Shown here: positions 1 to 6,079 of the stretch, piece by piece
Position numbering within the stretch: the stretch's first letter is position 1
Layout: every line of letters starts with the position of its first letter
Source of the DNA: Ardenticatenia bacterium
GTDB taxonomy: Bacteria > Chloroflexota > Anaerolineae > Aggregatilineales > Aggregatilineaceae
Assembly: GCA_026984385.1 (NCBI GenBank)
Contig: JALSSH010000623.1
Span: 1-6,079, forward strand
Direction: 5' to 3'
DNA length: 6,079 bases
Translations under genes and position numbers: made by a program
The notes under the pieces: generated by a model
What the model saw: only the letters and a program-made list of their open reading frames with translations
The model's database searches: none
Told to the model about the DNA's origin: nothing

Positions 1-44
1 TGGGCGCTGCGCTACCTGTTCTGCCGGGCGTGCTGCGCGGCTGA
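1..44 (+). CDS. possible 3' end of an upstream gene
   Basis: The third frame reads a short hydrophobic tail (GAALPVLPGVLRG) ending in TGA at 42-44, after which the sequence turns AT-rich as expected for an intergenic stretch. Only 13 codons are visible, so no product can be named. The first frame is also open from the edge to 189, but its Cys/Arg-rich translation looks non-coding. This call rests only on the position of the stop and the change in composition, and it could be wrong. Confidence 0.25.
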   Translation, partial: GAALPVLPGVLRG

Positions 45-119
45 ACGAGAAAAATTTGATACTAAAGGCGCTACTTGGCGAGGTTGTCCGCGCGGTCTCT
101 TTTTTCTGTTTGGAAGAGG

Positions 120-148
120 TTTACTTTTGGCGCGCCTTAGCGTATGCT
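120..148 (+). promoter_or_regulatory. candidate sigma70-type promoter for the TPR gene
   Basis: TTTACT at 120-125 (4 of 6 to the -35 consensus) is followed, after a 17-base spacer, by TATGCT at 143-148 (4 of 6 to the -10 consensus). Transcription would start near 155, giving a leader of about 40 bases before the ATG at 194. A second, poorer candidate is TTGACC at 148-153 with TACGAA at 170-175. This is inferred from consensus and position only. The rest of 45-193 shows a T-rich run at 99-105 and no convincing operator or RNA structure. Confidence 0.4.
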
Positions 149-180
149 TGACCCAGAGCGCAGTGGGGTTACGAAACACG

Positions 181-189
181 GGAAGGTGA
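181..189 (+). promoter_or_regulatory. ribosome binding site of the TPR gene
   Basis: GGAAGGTGA is a near match to the anti-Shine-Dalgarno complement. Its AAGGTG core lies five bases before the ATG at 194, which supports that start. Confidence 0.6.
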
Positions 190-193
190 GACT

Positions 194-1519
194 ATGTCCA
201 AGACTTCTACGGCGGGCAAACGGTCATTTTGGCGACGGTTTTGGGGCAATTTTCCGCTGGTGATCGCGCTGACGGCGATTTTGGTGGCGGGTGTGGCGAT
301 CTACTTAGCCCAACAAGGCGCGCAAGGGGCGCAGCCTATGTTGGATACCCGCGACGGACTGAGCACCGACGAGGCGATGATTATCCTGGAGCGCGCTAAT
401 GACGCAGTGAACCATGTTGGCGATCTGCTCAGCTTTCTAGAAGTGGCCCTCGGCATCATCGGCTTTTTGGGCGCGGTGGGCATGTGGGTATTGCGCAGTA
501 TGATCCTGGACAAAATCGACGAGATGCGGGCGCTGGAAGCGCGCGTCGAAAAGGTAGCCGAAGACCGCCAAGCGCAACTGGAGGCACTGGAGCACTCGCT
601 GCAAGAAGAGCAAACCGCGCTCCGTGCGCAGATTGATCGACAACTGGAGCGCGTGGCCGAAGAAGGCCGCCGCGCCTTCCGGTTGCTTTCTTTACAATTG
701 CTGGCCGAACAGCAAGTGCGCGCCCACAATATCGAAACGGCCATCTCCGCGTTGAACAAAGCCTTGGATATTGCGCCGGACGATCCCTCCGCCAACTATT
801 TGCTGGGCTATCTTTACACCACACGCAAGCAAATTGACCAGGCCATCGAGCACTTACAACGGGCACTGGAGCGCGAGCCGGACTTTGCGCCCGCGATTGC
901 CGCTTTGGGGTTGGCTTTGCGCCGCAAAGGGGACGGGATCGATGTGGAGGCCGAGCCGCAACGCCTGGCCGAGCGCAACCGCTATTGGGCGCAAGCCGAG
1001 GAGCGCTTGTTGGAAGCGCTGGAACGCGATGACAAGCTCACCGACGCCGACGGCGAGTCCTACTACGGCACGCTCGGCGGGCTGTATCGTCGCCAGGGAC
1101 GTTACGCGGACGCGCTGCACGCCTACGAGCAAGCCCATGAGGTCACGCCAGATTCGTCTTACCCCGTCGTGAACCTGGCCGCACTTTACGCTCATCAAGG
1201 GGACACCAAACGCGCCCGCGCGTTTTTCCGCATGGTGGAAGAAAAAGCCCGCCTGACGCTGGACGACGATCCCCGCAACTCTTGGGCACGCGGTGACCTG
1301 GCGCAAGCGTTGTTGGTGCAAGGCAAGCTGGAGCAAGCCCAACAGGAAATGCAGCGCTTGATCAAGCAAAAGCCGGAGATCAACGTGCTGGAAACGGTTC
1401 ACAACGGGCTACAGTTTTTGGCCGAAGCACCCAACCCACCCGTCGGCATCGAGACGCTCGTCGCGCTGTTGGAAGAAGCGTTGAGAGCGCGTGAAAACGA
1501 AGAAACGGGGAACGTTTGA
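194..1519 (+). CDS. membrane-anchored coiled-coil and TPR-repeat protein
   Basis: This 441-residue protein has a basic N-terminus (R10, R14, R15), a first membrane segment at about 21-40, a short outside loop, and a second segment at about 79-100. Both termini are therefore predicted to be cytoplasmic. Residues about 105-160 are charged and heptad-like (rich in E, Q, R, L), which suggests a coiled coil. From about 171 to 395 come roughly six TPR-like helix pairs. The clearest are 199-231 (YLLGYLY, then AIEHLQRALEREPD) and 287-320 (YGTLGGLYRRQGRYADALHAY); the repeat at 233-282 carries an insertion. TPRs bind proteins, so a scaffold or assembly role is the likely type of function; no enzymatic motif is seen. 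The ATG is supported by a good ribosome binding site. The next gene starts 45 bases downstream on the same strand, with no terminator between, so the two probably share a transcript. Which partner it binds cannot be told from sequence. Confidence 0.85.
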   Translation: MSKTSTAGKRSFWRRFWGNFPLVIALTAILVAGVAIYLAQQGAQGAQPMLDTRDGLSTDEAMIILERANDAVNHVGDLLSFLEVALGIIGFLGAVGMWVLRSMILDKIDEMRALEARVEKVAEDRQAQLEALEHSLQEEQTALRAQIDRQLERVAEEGRRAFRLLSLQLLAEQQVRAHNIETAISALNKALDIAPDDPSANYLLGYLYTTRKQIDQAIEHLQRALEREPDFAPAIAALGLALRRKGDGIDVEAEPQRLAERNRYWAQAEERLLEALERDDKLTDADGESYYGTLGGLYRRQGRYADALHAYEQAHEVTPDSSYPVVNLAALYAHQGDTKRARAFFRMVEEKARLTLDDDPRNSWARGDLAQALLVQGKLEQAQQEMQRLIKQKPEINVLETVHNGLQFLAEAPNPPVGIETLVALLEEALRARENEETGNV

Positions 1520-1550
1520 TCGACAACCAGAGCAACCGACTGGCGCGTAT

Positions 1551-1557
1551 AGGGTGG
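1551..1557 (+). promoter_or_regulatory. ribosome binding site supporting the GTG start
   Basis: AGGGTGG lies seven bases before the GTG at 1565. It supports this non-ATG start and separate initiation from the TPR gene, which ends at 1519. Confidence 0.45.
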
Positions 1558-1564
1558 TAGTGTT

Positions 1565-2506
1565 GTGAGTACGCACTATCAAGGCCCCAACTTGGACCCC
1601 GAGTTGGCGTGTGTGTTGGAGAGAGCCTTTGGATACGTCCCGCGTATGGACCTGATCGCTCTTCCCAGAGAGGCTTACGCGCGACGGCGTGCTTTCGCCC
1701 TCAACGATCCGGACTTGCCTCGGGCCATTGTGCTATTCCGTTACCTCCGTGAGGAAATGCAGGGGGCATTACGCGCTTTTCAGGTTTTGCAAGCGCTGCA
1801 AGAAGTTGTCTTTCAAGCGGCGCCGCAAGTTTTTTACATGGGTTGGGGACAGTTCAACGACGAGCTTTTTTTGCTCCTAGAGTACCCTCTCGGCGGACGT
1901 TCTACCGAGGGGCATCCGACCGCTTTTTTTGCCCGCACCGGCAAAGACTTCGCCGCCACATTAGCGCGTTTGCACCAAATCCCCTGGCATGTCATGCCGG
2001 AACTGCCGCGCCGTTCGGTTCGGGATGTGTTACGTGAGTTGGGGGCGCGGCTGCAAGCGCTCAACGTGCCGCCGTTACGTGAGCTTTTTCAACGGCTTTG
2101 GGAGTGGGCGCCGGAAATTTGGGAACAGCCCTATTCCGTCATTCACGGGCGTTACGCATTGGAAAGCATCGTTTCGCTGCAAACGCGCGTGATGGCGATC
2201 TACGATTGGGAGCAAGCGGCCTTGGCCGACACACGCTTGGATTTCGGCTATGCTTGTGCCCGTCTAAGCATGTACAACCGCCAAATGGTCGAGCAGTTCA
2301 GCACGATCTACACGCAGGAAGCCGGGCTGGTACACGAAATGCGCTTTTGGAACGCGCTCGGTGGGTTGTGTGTGCTGGTGGAGCTGACCGAAACGCTTGG
2401 CGAGTTGACCGGTCCCCAGCATAGCGCTTTGCGGGGCGAACTCAGTGTCCACTGGCGCAACGTGTACGATTTCACGATTGAACAGGTAAACCAAGCCCTT
2501 CCTTAA
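1565..2506 (+). CDS. APH/choline-kinase-fold protein, probable pseudokinase
   Basis: This 313-residue protein has the layout of the aminoglycoside phosphotransferase family (Pfam APH). There is an N-lobe beta region with a basic residue in the usual place (IVLFRYL, R59), a hinge-like LLLEYPLGG at 103-111, a helix LARLHQIPW at 133-141, a catalytic-loop region at 191-201, a metal-site DWE at 214-216, and a family-typical ADTRLDFGYA at 221-230. Family members phosphorylate a small-molecule hydroxyl with ATP or GTP using the loop HGDxxxxN. Here the loop reads HGRYALES: the catalytic Asp is R196 and the Asn is S201, while D214 is kept. Asp to Arg needs at least two base changes, so a single sequencing error is unlikely. 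The protein is therefore probably catalytically dead or uses altered chemistry, perhaps binding a nucleotide or the adjacent TPR protein. There is no signal peptide or membrane segment, so it should be cytosolic. The start is GTG. Its TAA overlaps the stop of the converging hydrolase gene. It should not be read as an antibiotic-resistance gene. Confidence 0.8.
   Translation: MSTHYQGPNLDPELACVLERAFGYVPRMDLIALPREAYARRRAFALNDPDLPRAIVLFRYLREEMQGALRAFQVLQALQEVVFQAAPQVFYMGWGQFNDELFLLLEYPLGGRSTEGHPTAFFARTGKDFAATLARLHQIPWHVMPELPRRSVRDVLRELGARLQALNVPPLRELFQRLWEWAPEIWEQPYSVIHGRYALESIVSLQTRVMAIYDWEQAALADTRLDFGYACARLSMYNRQMVEQFSTIYTQEAGLVHEMRFWNALGGLCVLVELTETLGELTGPQHSALRGELSVHWRNVYDFTIEQVNQALP
2503..2506. 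other. TTAA shared by the stop codons of two converging genes
   Basis: The kinase-like gene ends with TAA at 2504-2506 on the plus strand, and the hydrolase gene ends with TAA read from 2505 to 2503 on the minus strand. The palindrome TTAA thus supplies both stops, leaving no intergenic space for a terminator between the two transcription units. Confidence 0.9.
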
Positions 2507-4344
2507 CCGCCCCAAACGCCCAGCGCCACACAGGCCAGCGCGGCGTTCGGCCAGGCGAACCAATGCCGAGAAACCACCGCGTCGGTTTGCGCGTTAGAGG
2601 CTTCCGGCAGCGCGCCATCCCAACAAGCCTGCGCTTCGAGCTGTCGCCAGGCGTTTTGTTCGCGCTGTTCGTTTCGCAACACGCGCGCGATGATCACGTC
2701 CTGCACTGCGCCCAAAGGCCAGGGGGCGGGGGTGTGCACCGATCCCAAGCCGTGCGGTGGATAGTAGCCGCCTTTGTTCGCGTCGGAAAAAGCAAAGCGT
2801 ACCGTCGCGTCCCAAACCTCCCACATCGGTTCGTTCGGAAACACAAACGACCATCGCGGCGCCAGCGCCAGCGGCAGATCGTTGGCGTCGTGATAGAGAT
2901 GATACGTGCCCTCCCCGTCGGTGGCGTAAGCGAAAATGTAGGTGTTCCCGTGCCGAACGAGGAAATCATGCTGCACAATCTCCCGCGAAAATCGTTTCCA
3001 GGTGGTCACCGAGGGGCCAAGGAAAGCCGCGCGGCCCAAGCGGCTTGTGACGTACCAAAGCAGCACGTGGCTGGAAAAATGATAAGGCAGGCTCAGCGGA
3101 TCGTCGGCGGGGGTTTCTTCGGTGGGGAAAAGCCAGCGTTTGGGCGCTTTGCGTGCCCACACAGCTTCGAGCACCGGCTCAACATGCGAAACCAAACGGC
3201 GGGCGATCTCATAGTCCCCTACCGTCACCACATAGTCCACAAGCTCCAAGAGCGGGTAGAGTTGTTGGTCAAGCTGGAAAGCGCGATCTTTGATCGTGCC
3301 GTTGGCCGTGTAACAGCGCCCCCATAGTCCGTCTTCGGTGCGCTCGGCCACCTCAAAAAGCCACAGCAGATGCCGCCGCACGATGTCCGCCGCCTCGGGC
3401 GTCCACGAAAGCAAAGCCTTCGCCACATAAAACGCATCCCGATTCCACGAAAGCGGCAGCAGCATATGGTCGGTGAGGATGGCGCGCATCCCCCCCACCG
3501 GCACGCTCACCTCATAGCCGTAAACCAAGCCACGCCGCACCAAAGGGTTTTTCGGCGTGTTGGCAAGCATAATGCGCCAACGTTGGCGTTGGGCGGTGAG
3601 CAACTTAGCGGGGTCGTGTTCGGCCAGGTTCTGGGCCATAAAAAGCGCGGTACGCGCGTCCGAGCCAAATCCGTACACCAACACGGTGACGCCTTCTTCG
3701 CCCTGCACGTCCATCGTCAACGCCTGGTCGCTTTCTTGCGCCCAGTAAATGCCGCTGGGCAGCCCCAACACGGCCACCGCATAGGGCAAAGCGGGATTTT
3801 CCACCGTCAGCGTGCCGCCACCCAACGAAGCGCGGTTGGTAGTGCCCACCGGCGGCAAGGGGCCGCCTTCGGTCAACTGGGAATAGGCGCAACGCTGGAG
3901 CGAGAATTTGCCGCCCCAACGCGGACGCGCCCCCTCGATCTGCCAAACTTGAAAAGCGCCCCCCTCGGCGGCAAACGTGGTCACTACCACGCGCCCGCCG
4001 CCCTCTAGCTCCAAGCGCACCTGGGGGATCGCGTCGTCCAGCAAATAGGTTTCGCGCTTGAGCACGGGTTCGTCAAAGTGTGCGCCGAAGCCGCTCAGCT
4101 CCACCAGCGCAGCGCGATAGGCGCGCACGGCATCGCTATCGTAGCGTTGCGCCTCCGGAAAAACGTCTGCCACTGAAAAGGTGACGTAGCCGTGTTTGGG
4201 GTGATACGTGTTCAGCGCGATCAGCCGCCCGTCGGCGTCCACGCTGCCGGTGACCCCGTCATAGCCGAAGTCCAGGGGCTTGAAGCCCCTGGACGGGTCT
4301 AGCGGGGGTGTGAACGGTTCGTAAGGGTCTTGCTGTGTGCTCAC
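2503..4344 (-). CDS. GH125-like glycoside hydrolase with extra N-terminal domain
   Basis: This 613-residue protein has no signal peptide and should be cytoplasmic. Residues about 1-260 are rich in short beta-like stretches and look like a sandwich-type N-terminal domain. Residues about 265-613 look like an (alpha/alpha)6 barrel. Motifs resembling GH125 (exo-alpha-1,6-mannosidases, COG3538) run in family order: SWNRDAFYVAK at 299-309 (compare WIRDS), FQLDQQLYPL at 356-365 (compare ELDSLCYP), HDANDLPLAL at 485-494 (compare DDANVPSLL), GLGSVHTPAPWPLG at 532-545 (compare GIGSPHT), and LPEAS at 579-583 followed by SRHWFAWPNA at 592-601 (compare HESF and TRxWFAWAN). D359 and E581 are candidate catalytic acids by motif position only. 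Known bacterial GH125 enzymes are near 430 residues, so the N-terminal part is additional. The GTG start overlaps the transporter ATPase stop (GTGA). A GGAG 13 bases upstream is far for a normal ribosome binding site, so translational coupling is likely. The substrate may be an imported alpha-mannoside, but this is inference; another six-hairpin glycosidase activity is possible. Confidence 0.7.
   Translation of the reverse strand: MSTQQDPYEPFTPPLDPSRGFKPLDFGYDGVTGSVDADGRLIALNTYHPKHGYVTFSVADVFPEAQRYDSDAVRAYRAALVELSGFGAHFDEPVLKRETYLLDDAIPQVRLELEGGGRVVVTTFAAEGGAFQVWQIEGARPRWGGKFSLQRCAYSQLTEGGPLPPVGTTNRASLGGGTLTVENPALPYAVAVLGLPSGIYWAQESDQALTMDVQGEEGVTVLVYGFGSDARTALFMAQNLAEHDPAKLLTAQRQRWRIMLANTPKNPLVRRGLVYGYEVSVPVGGMRAILTDHMLLPLSWNRDAFYVAKALLSWTPEAADIVRRHLLWLFEVAERTEDGLWGRCYTANGTIKDRAFQLDQQLYPLLELVDYVVTVGDYEIARRLVSHVEPVLEAVWARKAPKRWLFPTEETPADDPLSLPYHFSSHVLLWYVTSRLGRAAFLGPSVTTWKRFSREIVQHDFLVRHGNTYIFAYATDGEGTYHLYHDANDLPLALAPRWSFVFPNEPMWEVWDATVRFAFSDANKGGYYPPHGLGSVHTPAPWPLGAVQDVIIARVLRNEQREQNAWRQLEAQACWDGALPEASNAQTDAVVSRHWFAWPNAALACVALGVWGG
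4270..4294. repeat. perfect 25-base palindrome inside the hydrolase gene
   Basis: The arms GTCCAGGGGCTT (4270-4281) and AAGCCCCTGGAC (4283-4294) are exact reverse complements around the single base at 4282. On the coding strand it sits near the 5' end of the hydrolase gene and encodes roughly SRGFKPLD (residues 18-25). It has no T-run, so it does not look like a terminator. Its exactness suggests a small dispersed palindromic element that settled in frame, or a hairpin in the mRNA. No second copy was seen in this window. Confidence 0.75.
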
Positions 4345-5459
4345 GATGCGGTTAGTTTCTCCAGATCGGGGATCAAGGTCTTGCCGCTGTCGCGGTCGAT
4401 CCAGCGAATCTTGTCGCTGGGGAAGCGAATCCAGATATCCTCGTTCATACGCGCCGGAAAGTCCGGGTGCGTGGATACCTTGATAATATCACTCCCGATC
4501 TGGATTGTCAGCAAATTTTGCGAGCCGAGCGGCTCAACCACCAACACGGTCACGCGCAGCGCGTCGTCGGCAGGCTGGCTGAGCGCCTCCATGTTTTCTG
4601 CGCGGATGCCGACCACAATCGGCTTGCCGTCGTAAGCGGCGAGCGTCTCCGCCATCTCCGGAATCGGCTCAACGGCGAAATTCTCGCCGATGTAGACTTT
4701 GATATGGCCGTTTTCTCGCCGCACCTGCCCTTCTAGGAAGTTCATAGGCGGCGTGCCGATAAAACCGGCCACGAAACGGTCGGCGGGCATGTCGTAAACC
4801 ACCGTCGGCGCGTCAAATTGCAGGATGCGCCCCTTGTTCATCACGGCGATGCGGTCGCCCATGCTCAGCGCCTCGACCTGGTCATGGGTGACGTAGATCG
4901 TGGTGGCCTTGATCTCGCTGAGCAGGCGCTTGAGTTCGGCGCGCATCTCCAAGCGCAACAGTGCGTCGAGGTTGGAAAGCGGTTCGTCCATCAACAGCAC
5001 GCCCGCATGATAGGCTATCGCGCGCGCCACCGCCACACGTTGGCGCTGTCCACCGCTGAGCTGCGAGGGGTAGCGGTCCAAAAAGTCTTCGATGTGCAAC
5101 AGCTCGGCGGCCTGTTGCACACGCTGGCGGATCTCGTCTTTGGGCGTGCGCTGCATCTTCAGCCCAAAGGCAATGTTGTCAAAAACGTTCATGTGCGGGA
5201 AGATGGCGTAGCTTTGGAAAACCATCGAAATCCCGCGCTCTTTGGGCGGCAAATAGGTAACGTCTCGCCCGCCGATCAGGATTTGACCGGAATCCACCAC
5301 CCCCAAACCGGCAATCGCGCGCAAAAGCGTTGTCTTGCCGCAGCCACTTGGCCCCAGGAGCACCACGAACTCTTGATCGTGTACGTCCAGGCTTACATGG
5401 TTCACCGCCACCACTTTGCCAAAGGTCTTTACCGCGTCAATCACTTGAATATCAGCCAT
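4341..5459 (-). CDS. sugar ABC transporter ATP-binding protein, MalK/UgpC type
   Basis: This 372-residue ATPase energises a CUT1-family sugar importer from the cytoplasmic face of the membrane. All nucleotide-site motifs are intact: Walker A GPSGCGKT at 36-43, Q-loop Q82, signature LSGGQRQ at 134-140, Walker B VLLMDEP at 154-160 with catalytic E159, D-loop SNLD at 162-165, and switch H192. The linker GTPPMNFLEG (235-244) and a C-terminal OB/TOBE-type domain to about 360 are typical of MalK/UgpC/MsmK proteins, and the length fits the family. The ATG is supported by AGAGGGG eight bases upstream. It lies 22 bases after the permease stop and overlaps the hydrolase start by four bases, so it belongs to a transport-and-hydrolysis operon. 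MalK-type ATPases can serve several importers, so sequence alone does not fix the substrate. Confidence 0.95.
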   Translation of the reverse strand: MADIQVIDAVKTFGKVVAVNHVSLDVHDQEFVVLLGPSGCGKTTLLRAIAGLGVVDSGQILIGGRDVTYLPPKERGISMVFQSYAIFPHMNVFDNIAFGLKMQRTPKDEIRQRVQQAAELLHIEDFLDRYPSQLSGGQRQRVAVARAIAYHAGVLLMDEPLSNLDALLRLEMRAELKRLLSEIKATTIYVTHDQVEALSMGDRIAVMNKGRILQFDAPTVVYDMPADRFVAGFIGTPPMNFLEGQVRRENGHIKVYIGENFAVEPIPEMAETLAAYDGKPIVVGIRAENMEALSQPADDALRVTVLVVEPLGSQNLLTIQIGSDIIKVSTHPDFPARMNEDIWIRFPSDKIRWIDRDSGKTLIPDLEKLTAS

Positions 5460-5467
5460 GTTTTTAA

Positions 5468-5474
5468 CCCCTCT
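5468..5474 (-). promoter_or_regulatory. ribosome binding site of the ATPase gene
   Basis: On the minus strand AGAGGGG lies eight bases before the ATG whose first base is 5459. It fits within the short gap after the permease stop and supports independent initiation inside an operon. Confidence 0.55.
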
Positions 5475-5481
5475 TTTGCCC

Positions 5482-6079
5482 CTATTTGGTGATCTGGCCC
5501 CACATGTTGAAGAGGTAACGCCGCACCATGAAGATAAAGATCAGCGACGGAACAAGCATGAAAAAGCCGCCCGCAAACTTAAACGGATCGCTGGATTTGT
5601 CTAGCGTGTAAAGGATCAGCGCAGGCAAGGTGCGGTTTTCCAACGTCAGCAGGATCGCCGCGAACACTTCGTTCCAGGACATCACAAAGGTGAAGATCGC
5701 CGAGGCAGCGATGCCCGGCAGCGCCAAGGGGATCACCACCCGCATAAAGGCCTGAAACGGGCTAGAGCCGAAGACTTTGGCCGCTTCTTCCAGCTCTTTG
5801 GGCACGCTGGCAAACACGCTGGCGATCACCAAGATCGTGGTGGGCAGCGTGAGCGCGGTGTGCATCAGCGCCAAGCTGTAGATTTTGTCGTACATGTTCC
5901 AGTCGCGGAACTGTTCGGCCAGCGGCACGGCCAGGATCACAATAGGGAAGGCGCGCACCGCCAGGATGCCCAGGCGAAAAGCGTCGCGCCCCGGGAAAAG
6001 ATAGCGCGAGATCGCGTAGCCGGTCGGCGCGGAAATAGCCGTCGAGAGCACCAACGTGATCAGCGCCACCATGATACTG
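5482..6079 (-). CDS. sugar ABC transporter permease, MalG type (5' end missing)
   Basis: This is the C-terminal 199 or so residues of a CUT1 inner-membrane permease. The reading frame stays open to the window edge: codons for Ser and Ile precede the first Met codon at 6072, and the MVALITLVLSTAISAP stretch matches an internal membrane helix of the family, so that Met is not the real start. Full-length relatives have about 275 residues, so roughly 75 are outside. Counting from that Met, the EAA loop that docks on the ATPase is clear (EEAAKVFG at 95-102, followed by PLALPG at 115-120). Membrane helices lie at about 3-22, 34-52, 66-89, 118-141 and 167-184. It ends in GQITK and TAG, 22 bases before the ATPase gene. 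With a second permease and a binding protein, expected beyond the right edge, it would form the channel for a sugar or oligosaccharide. Confidence 0.93.
   Translation of the reverse strand, partial: SIMVALITLVLSTAISAPTGYAISRYLFPGRDAFRLGILAVRAFPIVILAVPLAEQFRDWNMYDKIYSLALMHTALTLPTTILVIASVFASVPKELEEAAKVFGSSPFQAFMRVVIPLALPGIAASAIFTFVMSWNEVFAAILLTLENRTLPALILYTLDKSSDPFKFAGGFFMLVPSLIFIFMVRRYLFNMWGQITK

Noticed and set aside
80..110. Possible intrinsic terminator (CCGCGCGG followed by a T-rich run at 99-105)
   Set aside because: The GC palindrome has too little loop to form a stable hairpin, and wider stems contain only about three pairs.
1..189. First frame on the plus strand is open from the left edge to a TGA at 187-189
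   Set aside because: The translation is Cys- and Arg-rich and low in acidic residues, it runs through AT-rich, promoter-like sequence, and its stop lies in the ribosome binding site of the next gene. It looks like chance openness.
854..1402. Long minus-strand open frame opposite the TPR gene
   Set aside because: It is antisense to a well-supported gene with clear repeats. The translation has no recognisable domain and is a by-product of GC-rich codon use.
1565..2506. Aminoglycoside-resistance kinase
   Set aside because: Only the broad fold matches; the catalytic Asp and Asn are absent and there is no mobile-element or resistance context.
2563..4008. Plus-strand open frames of 254 and 212 codons opposite the hydrolase gene
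   Set aside because: The minus strand carries ordered GH125-like motifs through this region, and the plus-strand translations are rich in R, H, P and Q without domain features.
4818..5492. Plus-strand open frame of 224 codons opposite the ATPase gene
   Set aside because: The minus strand encodes every ABC ATPase motif here. The antisense frame is a shadow.
1..6079. CRISPR array, insertion sequence, tRNA or rRNA gene, phage genes
   Set aside because: No regularly spaced repeats, transposase motifs, terminal repeats, cloverleaf-like or rRNA-like sequence were seen on either strand.

Overview
The window carries five protein-coding genes in two blocks that face each other, plus a possible gene tail at the left edge. 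Base composition is moderately GC-rich, Shine-Dalgarno-like sites are present, and the genes are tightly packed with GTG as well as ATG starts, so this is bacterial chromosome. The CUT1-type sugar transporter, the GH125-like hydrolase and the TPR and kinase-fold accessory genes would fit a heterotrophic Chloroflexota (Anaerolineae-like) genome. This assignment is a weak inference, because no rRNA or marker gene is present.

Left block, plus strand (1-2506): about 150 bases without a clear gene hold a plausible sigma70-type promoter (TTTACT, 17-base spacer, TATGCT). It precedes a 441-residue membrane-anchored protein with two membrane segments, a cytoplasmic coiled coil and a C-terminal array of about six TPRs. 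A 313-residue protein of the aminoglycoside phosphotransferase / choline kinase fold follows 45 bases later. Its catalytic-loop Asp and Asn are replaced (HGR...S instead of HGD...N) while the metal-site DWE motif remains, so it looks like a pseudokinase.

Right block, minus strand (6079 down to 2503): a CUT1 inner-membrane permease (MalG type, start outside the window), a full-length MalK/UgpC-type ATPase, and a 613-residue cytoplasmic glycoside hydrolase with GH125-like motifs behind an unassigned N-terminal domain. The permease-ATPase gap is 22 bases, and the ATPase and hydrolase overlap by four bases (GTGA), so these are very probably one operon. The simplest reading is that a sugar or oligosaccharide, possibly an alpha-mannoside, is imported by the ABC transporter and cleaved in the cytoplasm. 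The binding protein and first permease would lie beyond the right edge.

The two blocks end on the same four bases: the palindrome TTAA at 2503-2506 supplies the TAA stop of both converging genes. A perfect 25-base palindrome lies inside the hydrolase coding region near its N-terminus. The points most worth a second look are the kinase-dead protein paired with a membrane TPR partner, the divergent GH125-like enzyme, and the in-frame palindrome.
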